Assembly (NCBI GenBank): GCA_964486395.1
Contig: CAZALP010000025.1
Coordinates: 1 to 5,408 of the forward strand
Direction: 5' to 3'
Length of the DNA: 5,408 bases
Source of the DNA: CAYYJV01 sp964486395
GTDB taxonomy: Bacteria; Patescibacteriota; Minisyncoccia; Minisyncoccales; MHMH01
A program made the position numbers and the translations under genes. How positions within the stretch are numbered: position 1 is the stretch's first letter; each line of letters opens with the position of its first letter. Positions 1-3,840 of the stretch are shown one piece after another. The notes under the pieces were generated by a model, which worked only from the letters and a program-made list of their open reading frames with translations, did no database searches and was not told where the DNA came from.

Positions 1-107
1 GCGAGCCTGGCTGACTCCAAAACCTTTTGAAGTTTTTCTTCGGGTACCGGAGTCGGCCTATAACTCCTCACGCTGTATCTGTTTTGAATGGCTTTAAACA
101 CTTCCAT
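1..107 (-). CDS. Nitroreductase-family flavoprotein, N-terminal 35 residues (runs off window)
   Basis: Translation of the minus strand from ATG 107 begins MEVFKAIQNRYSVRSYRPTP and continues to VLESARL at the window edge. The pattern R10-Y-S-V-R14-S-Y after a short first helix, followed by VPEEKLQKVLESAR, is the standard start of the NADH oxidase/nitroreductase (FMN) family, where these Arg and Ser residues contact the FMN phosphate. Members are cytoplasmic homodimers that reduce nitroaromatics, quinones or flavin substrates with NAD(P)H; the substrate cannot be told from this fragment. The start is supported by family alignment, by a modest purine stretch (AAGAG) 7 nt upstream, and by an extended -10 promoter about 36 nt upstream. 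The catalytic C-terminal part lies outside the window. Confidence 0.88.
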   Translation of the reverse strand, partial: MEVFKAIQNRYSVRSYRPTPVPEEKLQKVLESARL

Positions 108-142
108 ATTAACTCTTACAGCTAAATTTTGGCTGTTTTAAA

Positions 143-151
143 ATTATACCA
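143..151 (-). promoter_or_regulatory. Extended -10 promoter of the nitroreductase gene
   Basis: The minus strand reads TGGTATAAT, a perfect -10 hexamer (148 to 143) with the TGn extension at 151-149. No good -35 is present at 16-18 bp, as expected for an extended -10 promoter. Initiation near 136 would give a leader of about 29 nt. That leader contains a 5-bp inverted repeat (ACAGC 118-122 / GCTGT 132-136) just before the ribosome-binding region. Confidence 0.6.
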
Positions 152-208
152 GATTTTCGCCCATCGATAAACTTAGGGCAAGCACCCCCCCCAAAAAACA
201 AAAGCTAT

Positions 209-229
209 AAAAAAGCCGCCCGAAGGCGG
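209..229 (-). terminator. Intrinsic terminator of the 71-residue gene
   Basis: On the minus strand CCGCC-UUCG-GGCGG (229 to 216) forms a 5-bp stem closed by the stable cUUCGg tetraloop, followed by C and six T (214 to 209). It begins 16 nt after the stop codon of the gene at 246-461 and separates it from the nitroreductase promoter. Confidence 0.85.
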
Positions 230-245
230 AGTCTGCGGTTTTTTG

Positions 246-461
246 CTATTTTCCCTGCTTGTTGATATCCCTCCTTTCCTTGGAGCTTAAAGAGGTCAGC
301 CAAAAAATGAAGGGCCGGCGCAGCTTATCCAAGGGCCATTTCTTACCCTTGAAAAGCGATGGTTTTTCTGTTCTAAAACGGGTGAGCAAAGACATGGTGG
401 CTTGCAGGTTTTCGGGAGATAGTTTGTTGTGCTCCGCTAGAAAGTTTCTTTTTGAGGTCAT
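246..461 (-). CDS. Hypothetical protein, 71 residues
   Basis: I do not recognise this family. The product is basic and soluble-looking, with no signal peptide or membrane segment: MTSKRNFLAEHNKL, then a probable helix (SPENLQATMSLLTRF), then a Trp-containing segment (KGKKWPLDKLRRPFIFWLTSL) and a charged tail. It is accepted as real because its stop lies just before a textbook minus-strand terminator and because a sigma70 promoter (TTGATT-17-TACAAT) lies immediately upstream of its ATG. The -10 ends only 9 nt before the ATG, so the mRNA should be leaderless or nearly so. GGAAAG, 3 nt before the ATG, would be too close for a good Shine-Dalgarno. A longer opposite frame (259-579, plus) is treated as a shadow. 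Function unknown; reality about two in three. Confidence 0.65.
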   Translation of the reverse strand: MTSKRNFLAEHNKLSPENLQATMSLLTRFRTEKPSLFKGKKWPLDKLRRPFIFWLTSLSSKERRDINKQGK

Positions 462-469
462 ATCTTTCC

Positions 470-498
470 ATTGTATCCCATCCGGCCCGAAAAATCAA
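470..498 (-). promoter_or_regulatory. Sigma70 promoter of the 71-residue gene
   Basis: Minus strand: -35 TTGATT (498-493), 17-bp spacer, -10 TACAAT (475-470). The ATG starts at 461, so a start site 7-9 nt after the -10 falls at or within two bases of the initiator codon, giving a leaderless transcript. The same hexamer pair occurs in the promoter at 1211-1238. Confidence 0.7.
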
Positions 499-528
499 GT
501 TTTTCACCAAAAAGATGATATCGTCTGC

Positions 529-546
529 GGCAAGATAAAACTTGCC
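529..546. promoter_or_regulatory. Dyad GGCAAG-N6-CTTGCC, candidate operator
   Basis: A perfect 6-bp inverted repeat (GGCAAG 529-534, ATAAAA, CTTGCC 541-546) lies between the two divergent promoters. Its right arm ends 6 bp before the -35 of the rightward promoter, and its left arm lies 30 bp behind the leftward -35. There is no T-run on either strand, so it is not an intrinsic terminator. The position fits a regulator site; no regulator is identified. Confidence 0.35.
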
Positions 547-552
547 CCCTGC

Positions 553-580
553 TTGACTTATTCTGGAAGAGGAGTATAAT
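553..580 (+). promoter_or_regulatory. Strong sigma70 promoter facing the zinc-ribbon gene
   Basis: TTGACT (553-558), 16-bp spacer, perfect TATAAT (575-580). Transcription should begin near 587. The only gene downstream on this strand is the zinc-ribbon gene at 711, which would have a leader of about 124 nt. Confidence 0.75.
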
Positions 581-657
581 GAAGTTAAGCTAGTAAGTCG
601 AACCCTTAAAACAAGTCTCTACAATTTTCAAAAAAAATTCACTGGAGTTTGTTAAGT

Positions 658-690
658 AAGCGACTTAAGTAGTTAAAAGGTCGCTTTTAA
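658..690 (+). promoter_or_regulatory. Leader hairpin / possible attenuator
   Basis: AAGCGAC (658-664) and GTCGCTT (680-686) form a perfect 7-bp stem with a 15-nt loop, followed by TTAATTTGTT. The tail is T-rich but interrupted, so termination would be weak. It sits in the leader between the promoter at 553-580 and the ATG at 711. It could attenuate the gene or end a short RNA of about 100 nt. Confidence 0.4.
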
Positions 691-710
691 TTTGTTAATT
701 AATCAGTTTT

Positions 711-896
711 ATGGAAGACTACAAAAAACCTGAATCCAACAGGGAATTCCCCCGAAAAATGTATCAGGGGAATTGGAAATGTTCTGAATGCGGAGCTGAA
801 ATCACTGAACTTCCCTTCGAGCCTTCCGGCGACAGACCAATCTATTGCCGAGAGTGCCACAGAAAAAGAAGAGGTCAGAGATTCAACCGCTACTAA
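711..896 (+). CDS. Small zinc-ribbon protein (CxxC...CxxC domain)
   Basis: This 61-residue protein has two CxxCxx knuckles, C24-S-E-C27-G and C46-R-E-C49, separated by 18 residues with the core ITELPFEPSGDRPIYC. This matches small proteins with the CxxC-x17-CxxC zinc-binding domain (consensus of the type CGxxxxVPFxPxxxRPVYCxxC), here one residue longer between the pairs. Such proteins are cytoplasmic and of unknown role, presumed to bind nucleic acid or protein through one zinc ion. The C-terminal tail RKRRGQRFNRY is strongly basic, which fits RNA or DNA contact. No Shine-Dalgarno precedes ATG 711, and the next ATG (750) has none either; 711 is kept as the longer reading. A bidirectional terminator follows at 916-943. 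Domain identity is sure, function is not known. Confidence 0.85.
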   Translation: MEDYKKPESNREFPRKMYQGNWKCSECGAEITELPFEPSGDRPIYCRECHRKRRGQRFNRY

Positions 897-915
897 TTCG
901 GAATAATCTCAATGG

Positions 916-943
916 AAAACCCCGCAAAGTATTGCGGGGTTTT
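916..943. terminator. Bidirectional terminator between convergent zinc-ribbon genes
   Basis: CCCCGCAA (920-927) and TTGCGGGG (932-939) form an 8-bp stem with a 4-nt loop, flanked by AAAA on the left and TTTTT on the right, so the T-run follows the stem on both strands. It lies 20 nt after the stop of the gene at 711-896 and 8 nt after the stop of the gene at 951-1172. Confidence 0.92.
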
Positions 944-950
944 TCTTTTG

Positions 951-1172
951 TTAGAGTGACTTCCTCTGGCAGGGCCAGCATTTATCATCAGGATTATATA
1001 TAGATAATTTGGCGCCGCATAACTTGCATTTTCGTCCTTTGGAGTATTTTCGTATTTTGGAATATTTTTTAACAGGTTCGAGTCCCCGGATTTCTATGAT
1101 ATAAAACGACGCTGATTCCAATTCCTCTAATTCTTCTCTTTCCATTTCTTCATCATCATTATTGTTGCGCAC
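951..1172 (-). CDS. Small zinc-ribbon protein with CxxC-LSxYNP-CxxC motif
   Basis: This 73-residue protein has a very acidic N-terminus (residues 5-19, DDEEMEREELEELE), a short hydrophobic strand (FYIIEI), a basic patch (residues 35-50) and a C-terminal ribbon C49-K-L-C52-GAKLSIYNPDDK-C65-W-P-C68. The CGxxLSxYNPxxxCxxC pattern recurs at the ends of small bacterial regulators and HTH proteins, where it is taken to bind zinc. No HTH is visible here, so this is a stand-alone ribbon of unknown function, presumably cytoplasmic. The start is GTG at 1172: AAGGAGG (1183-1177) lies 4 nt upstream, and a promoter at 1211-1238 gives a leader of about 30 nt. It converges with the zinc-ribbon gene at 711-896. 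Confidence 0.85.
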   Translation of the reverse strand: MRNNNDDEEMEREELEELESASFYIIEIRGLEPVKKYSKIRKYSKGRKCKLCGAKLSIYNPDDKCWPCQRKSL

Positions 1173-1210
1173 TTGCCCTCCTTAATATAAATATTTTAAA
1201 CAACTGTATC

Positions 1211-1238
1211 ATTGTACCATTACCGAAATAAAAATCAA
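1211..1238 (-). promoter_or_regulatory. Sigma70 promoter of the YNP zinc-ribbon gene
   Basis: Minus strand: -35 TTGATT (1238-1233), 16-bp spacer, -10 TACAAT (1216-1211), start near 1204. The hexamers equal those of the promoter at 470-498, but here a normal leader with Shine-Dalgarno follows. Confidence 0.75.
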
Positions 1239-1253
1239 GTTCAGTTTTTTGCC

Positions 1254-1281
1254 TAAAAACAAAAGCGGCGGGTTACCGCTT
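1254..1281 (-). terminator. Intrinsic terminator after the RelE-type remnant
   Basis: On the minus strand AAGCGG (1281-1276), a 7-nt loop, then CCGCTT (1268-1263) form a 6-bp stem followed by TTGTTTTT. It lies 18 nt after the stop of the toxin remnant, showing that the remnant was once a transcribed unit of its own. Confidence 0.75.
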
Positions 1282-1299
1282 CTGCTTATAACATATTTA

Positions 1300-1537
1300 C
1301 TATTTATATACTCCCTGGCGAGGGCCAATGCGAATTATGAGAATGTTTAGTTGAGATTTGTAAATTTTATAAATAATGCGATAGGGACCTATTCTTAGAG
1401 AATAACATCCCTGAAATTTTCCCTTAAGTTTTTTACCTGCGTAAAGATTCTTTCTTAAATCAAACAAAGCCGCAAAGATATGCGGCTTGTGTTTTTTGTG
1501 AACTTCTTCAAGGTCTTTTGTACATTATAGCGTACAT
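1300..1537 (-). pseudogene. RelE/ParE-family toxin, frame-disrupted
   Basis: A minus-strand frame ending at TAG 1302-1300 reads KDLEEVHKKHKPHIFAAL, then LYAGKKLKGKFQGCYSLRIG, then PYRIIYKIYKSQLNILIIRI and GPRQGVYK. The order KDLxxx...GKKLKGxxxGxYSLRIGxYRIIY...ILIIRIGxRxxVYK is the RelE/ParE fold signature (ribosome-dependent mRNA interferase or gyrase poison). The frame has no start: it opens just after TAA at 1527-1525. The expected N-terminal strand is found one frame over as MYAIMY from ATG 1537, which stops after three more codons. A one-base gain (for example in the AAAA run) or a small deletion broke the frame and removed a few residues. No Phd/RelB antitoxin is visible on either side. 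It has its own terminator and a possible promoter at 1652-1680. Confidence 0.82.
1467..1488. repeat. 8-bp hairpin inside the toxin remnant
   Basis: AAGCCGCA (1467-1474) and TGCGGCTT (1481-1488) pair perfectly around a 6-nt loop, with GTGTTTTTT following on the plus strand and TGTTTGATTT on the minus. It looks like a terminator but lies in recognisable RelE-type coding sequence (HKPHIFAAL), so it may only reflect codons. Confidence 0.4.
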
Positions 1538-1560
1538 CAAATACTCTTGTCGAGTGCTGC

Positions 1561-1640
1561 GGGGCGCTGGCAGGCGGAGAACCTACTTCATCGAGAACCC
1601 GGGCTGTTTTTACCTCCCCGATTTAGCCCCCGGCGCCAAA
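1561..1640. repeat. GC-rich palindromic patch upstream of the toxin remnant
   Basis: This patch is far richer in G and C than its surroundings. GGCGCTGG (1563-1570) can pair with CCGGCGCC (1631-1638) on the plus strand, with one G.U, enclosing about 60 nt; GGGGC (1561-1565) / GCCCC (1626-1630) is an alternative. On the minus strand a frame without a start codon (from ATC 1623 toward the toxin) reads VKTARVLDEVGSPPASAPQH, but nothing supports translation. It may be a small repeat, an RNA fragment or a relic of a deleted antitoxin gene. Confidence 0.35.
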
Positions 1641-1651
1641 AGCTTGCTTGA

Positions 1652-1680
1652 ATTATAGATGATAATAGGGACGATGATAA
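1652..1680 (-). promoter_or_regulatory. Possible promoter for the toxin-remnant unit
   Basis: Minus strand: TTATCA (1680-1675), 17-bp spacer, perfect TATAAT (1657-1652). The -35 matches consensus at four of six positions. It lies just after the terminator of the metallopeptidase gene and would transcribe the GC-rich patch and the toxin remnant. Confidence 0.5.
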
Positions 1681-1716
1681 AAAAAGCCCGCTCAAACTTC
1701 CTCCAGCAGGCTTTTT
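1681..1716 (-). terminator. Terminator overlapping the end of the metallopeptidase gene
   Basis: On the minus strand AAAAAGCCTGCT (1716-1705) pairs with AGCGGGCTTTTT (1692-1681) over 12 positions including one U.G, around a 12-nt loop. The left arm is coding sequence for residues K242-L245 and the loop holds the last codons; the stop TGA (1694-1692) overlaps the loop/right-arm boundary. Confidence 0.85.
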
Positions 1717-2441
1717 ATCTCATTTTTTTTAGGACAGCGCCCTTCTTCAATCTCTTGCCAGCAGATTGTGTGGTATTGCTTTTTTAATCCTTCAACCCGC
1801 CTTAGAAACTCTTGCTCAATTGCCTTTTTAATAAAAGAATTGCGGCTGGCAAAGAATACCTCCTCTAGAATCTTTTTTGCCTCAATATCAGCGGTTAATT
1901 CTTGGTAGAGGCAACTCAGACGGTCCCTTTTTTCTAAAGACCGACGTATGAAATCTTTATTCCGGTAACAAAAAGGATTGTATCTGCTGCTGGGAGAAAT
2001 AATATGGCCAATCTCGTGAGCCATCACAAATCTCAGCTCCCAAGGGCCAGCAGGCGTTACTTCAAAAGTTTTGGGATTAACCGAAACCCTTATCTCTTTG
2101 GATTTAAAATTGGCGTCCCATAAGCAGTCTATGTCATTTTTTATTAAATCCAAACTCAATGGGTGAATTTTGAAAGAAATACCCAAAGTTTTAGCCAAAG
2201 CAAACAAGGGAAAAACAGCCAGATTTCCGCCCAAGACGCACTCTACATAATTGACTCGATCCAGCTCCCCTACCTTTATTAACCACCTCATCATTTCTTT
2301 TTTTATTATCAGCCATTCAGTTAGACTTTTCACAATCTTAACTATCTCTTTGGATCTTAATACAAGGACAATCAGCGTTACCAGCAGTATTATAGCAAGG
2401 ACAATGACTGCAGCCAGTCTCAAAATTATCAACAAATCCAT
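1692..2441 (-). CDS. Membrane-anchored zinc metallopeptidase (HEIGH)
   Basis: This 249-residue protein starts with a strong membrane segment (about residues 4-28) followed by basic and amphipathic helices, so the rest probably faces the cytoplasm. The catalytic site is F-V-M-A-H142-E143-I-G-H146, the HExxH zinc motif with E143 as general base. E181 of E-L-T-A-D (residues 181-185) is a good third zinc ligand, as in gluzincin-type and ImmA/IrrE-like peptidases. Between them a Tyr/Pro/Arg-rich loop (SSRYNPFCYRNKD) is not typical of ImmA. The gene is complete by its own signals: near-consensus promoter at 2477-2505, GGGGG 5 nt before the ATG, and a terminator at the stop. The substrate is unknown; the lipoprotein gene just upstream is only a neighbour. 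The class assignment is firm, the family is not. Confidence 0.85.
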   Translation of the reverse strand: MDLLIILRLAAVIVLAIILLVTLIVLVLRSKEIVKIVKSLTEWLIIKKEMMRWLIKVGELDRVNYVECVLGGNLAVFPLFALAKTLGISFKIHPLSLDLIKNDIDCLWDANFKSKEIRVSVNPKTFEVTPAGPWELRFVMAHEIGHIISPSSRYNPFCYRNKDFIRRSLEKRDRLSCLYQELTADIEAKKILEEVFFASRNSFIKKAIEQEFLRRVEGLKKQYHTICWQEIEEGRCPKKNEIKSLLEEV

Positions 2442-2476
2442 TCCTGCCCCCTTTATTAATGTTCTATTAACGCTTT

Positions 2477-2505
2477 ATCTTATGCCCGAAGAAAGCTTTT
2501 GTCAA
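2477..2505 (-). promoter_or_regulatory. Near-consensus promoter of the metallopeptidase gene
   Basis: Minus strand: perfect -35 TTGACA (2505-2500), 17-bp spacer, -10 TAAGAT (2482-2477), start near 2470, leader about 29 nt. The -35 begins one base after the T-run of the lipoprotein terminator, so the two genes are separate transcription units packed tail to head. Confidence 0.85.
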
Positions 2506-2506
2506 G

Positions 2507-2533
2507 AAAAAAAAGACGGTGAGTGTTTCACCG
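2507..2533 (-). terminator. Intrinsic terminator of the lipoprotein gene
   Basis: On the minus strand CGGTGA (2533-2528), a 5-nt loop, TCACCG (2522-2517), then TCTTTTTTTT. It lies 17 nt after the stop codon at 2551. Confidence 0.9.
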
Positions 2534-2550
2534 CCCTGTTTCTAAACTAT

Positions 2551-3291
2551 TTAAGGAATTACCTCCACAGTGTAGTTTCCGCTAAATTCCGGCTCCAAGG
2601 GCCAGCTTAACAGTTTCCCTGTTACCGATAAGGTATTGTTTCCTGCAACCAGCAAGGATTCCACCTCGTTCCAGTTAAAGAATATCATTCTTTCCCACAA
2701 TCCGTCTTCATCACTGTCTTCAACGATAAACCAATGGGTAGGATCAGTAAGAGGCCAAACTGTGCTGTTGATGCTATGCAGTTCAACCGAATTCAGGTCA
2801 ATTTGGCTCGGGAAGTATCCTTCAGGAAGCTCCACGGAGACTCTCGCCCAAAATAGCAAACGATTTATATTGACTTCTGCCTCCAAGACAACATCAAGCA
2901 CGGTAACTGTAATTGTTTCTGTGTCAGTAAGACTTCCGTCGCTGACTTCAAAGGAAACCTGATAGCTGCCTGTTTGGTTAAAGGCTGGTTGCCAGCAGAA
3001 AATCTGAGAGCTGAAGGTAGCCCCTTCAGGCAGTCCCTGGGCTGCGTATTGAAGCACATCCCCATTGGCGTCGTTAGCCAAAACAGAGAAAATCAGCATT
3101 TCGCCTTCATTAACCGTTTTATTTCCTATGGGAGAAAGTATGGGAGCTATTTGCTCCTCTTCGGGCGGCGGTTCGGTTCCTCCTCCTCCGTTTCCTCCTC
3201 CCGGTACTTCCGGCATCAAACAACCGGGAACCGCTATGACAATCATCAACATAAACATAAGGACTGTTATCGCTACGAAACTTTTTTTCAT
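2551..3291 (-). CDS. Surface lipoprotein with Ig-like domain
   Basis: The 246-residue product starts MKKSFVAITVLMFMLMIVIA followed by V21-P-G-C24: a signal peptide with a lipobox-like cleavage site, so C24 should be lipidated and the protein held on the outer face of the membrane. A flexible Gly/Pro/Glu linker (residues 29-47) leads to an Ig-like domain (about 50-135) with the signature IGNKTVNEGE...FSVLANDANGD...GLPEGATF...FEVSDGSLTDTETITVTV, typical of putative-Ig/cadherin-like repeats in bacterial surface proteins. A second beta-rich domain (137-246) contains ELPEGY and D192-S-D-E-D196-G, a DxDxDG loop that could bind calcium. ATG 3291 is chosen over an in-frame ATG 24 codons earlier because AAGGAGG lies 5 nt before it and the signal peptide then starts normally. 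No enzyme motif is seen; an adhesive or structural role is inferred. Confidence 0.9.
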   Translation of the reverse strand: MKKSFVAITVLMFMLMIVIAVPGCLMPEVPGGGNGGGGTEPPPEEEQIAPILSPIGNKTVNEGEMLIFSVLANDANGDVLQYAAQGLPEGATFSSQIFCWQPAFNQTGSYQVSFEVSDGSLTDTETITVTVLDVVLEAEVNINRLLFWARVSVELPEGYFPSQIDLNSVELHSINSTVWPLTDPTHWFIVEDSDEDGLWERMIFFNWNEVESLLVAGNNTLSVTGKLLSWPLEPEFSGNYTVEVIP

Positions 3292-3293
3292 TT

Positions 3294-3349
3294 CAACCTC
3301 CTTTTTCCTCTTTGGATTGGATTTACCCTTTCTCTGGGCAGCCAAAGAG
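3294..3349 (-). promoter_or_regulatory. Leader hairpin next to the lipoprotein Shine-Dalgarno
   Basis: On the minus strand CTCTTTGG (3349-3342) pairs perfectly with CCAAAGAG (3315-3308) around a 26-nt loop. The stem ends 4-5 nt before the AAAAAGGAGG ribosome-binding site (3306-3297). No convincing -35/-10 pair was found farther upstream, although TTGACA occurs at 3417-3412 without a partner. The hairpin may stabilise the mRNA or tune translation. Confidence 0.4.
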
Positions 3350-3504
3350 ATCTCTATTTTCAATTCCTATTTAATCTTTCTTTTACTCCTTTCTTGCTTC
3401 TAATATTAACGTGTCAAAGTCCTATAAGAACCCGTTGAAAGGATCCTTCAAACCAAGCTCAAATTAGCATATCCACGAATACTTGTAAAGCCTTCCGGAC
3501 GAAT
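3350..3504. other. Intergenic stretch upstream of the lipoprotein gene
   Basis: No gene is supported here. It holds the short palindrome AGAGATCTCT (3346-3355), a lone TTGACA on the minus strand (3417-3412), and an imperfect dyad centred on AAGGATCCTT (about 3434-3451) with TTGAA/TTCAA arms that could be an operator. The lipoprotein promoter should lie here but cannot be placed with confidence. Confidence 0.4.
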
Positions 3505-3552
3505 GAATATGGTGTTATGAATATAGTGGAATATAGTGGAATATGGTGTTAA
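3505..3552. repeat. Four copies of GAATATRGTG in tandem
   Basis: GAATATGGTG (3505-3514), GAATATAGTG (3519-3528), GAATATAGTG (3529-3538) and GAATATGGTG (3539-3548). The outer copies are followed by TTAT and TTAA, giving 14-bp outer units around two 10-bp inner units, with the G/A variant arranged symmetrically. Iteron-like or operator-like; no coding frame. Confidence 0.75.
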
Positions 3553-3579
3553 AAACCAGAGTTGACACCATTACCACTA
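3534..3579. repeat. Inverted repeat overlapping the tandem array
   Basis: TAGTGG (3534-3539) plus ATGGTGT (3543-3549) are matched by ACACCAT (3565-3571) plus CCACTA (3574-3579), a 13-bp stem with a small asymmetric internal loop. The last tandem unit thus has an inverted partner downstream. Confidence 0.6.
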
Positions 3580-3598
3580 AAAAGCCGCCCATAAGGCG
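3579..3598 (-). terminator. Short terminator-like hairpin
   Basis: On the minus strand CGCC (3598-3595), 5-nt loop, GGCG (3589-3586), then GCTTTTT. The stem has only 4 bp. It resembles the terminator at 209-229 and would stop minus-strand transcripts coming from the structured region at 3600-4100. Confidence 0.45.
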
Positions 3599-3603
3599 AT
3601 TCT

Positions 3604-3790
3604 TTGAAAATAGCTGCGTATATTGAAAATAGTTCGAACATTTTTCGCCGCCTTCGGCGGCGAGGAAAAGCCCCCGTGATTGTGGCTCGCCCGCGGGGCT
3701 CGCCACATTCTTTGACAATTTCAAGTTTTTAGTCCCGCTTATGGGACCAATAAAATCATATCAGATTTTACCTTTGGCAACAAATTCTTT
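3604..3790. repeat. Repeat and hairpin cluster, no gene
   Basis: TTGAAAATAG occurs twice at a 19-bp interval (3604-3613, 3623-3632). Then come four palindromes: CGCCGCC-TTC-GGCGGCG (3646-3662); TGTGGC-TC-GCCC-GCG-GGGC-TC-GCCACA (3681-3707), perfectly symmetric with a 2x2 internal loop; GTCCC/GGGAC (3732-3747); and TAAAATC-N6-GATTTTA (3751-3770). None is followed by a T-run on the strand where it would terminate. Open frames across it are not supported by start signals. Confidence 0.6.
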
Positions 3791-3840
3791 TATAAATTTT
3801 TAGAAAAAACTCTTTGAAAAACAAAAAGGAGAGGAAGGAG

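Noticed and set aside
259..579. 106-residue plus-strand open frame
   Set aside because: It has no ribosome-binding site, overlaps the 71-residue minus gene that has promoter and terminator in place, and runs through both divergent promoters.
3292..3363. 24-residue N-terminal extension of the lipoprotein
   Set aside because: It would bury the signal peptide behind a basic segment, and AAGGAGG points to ATG 3291.
2974..3438. Plus-strand open frames opposite the lipoprotein gene (also 2636-2962, 3065-3403)
   Set aside because: Shadows of a clear lipoprotein gene; no start signals and Ser-rich composition expected from its complement.
3505..3552. Possible CRISPR array
   Set aside because: Units are only 10 bp and there are no spacers of regular length.
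3515..3724. 69-residue minus-strand open frame
   Set aside because: It reads through the tandem repeats, the terminator-like hairpin and two palindromes, with no ribosome-binding site.
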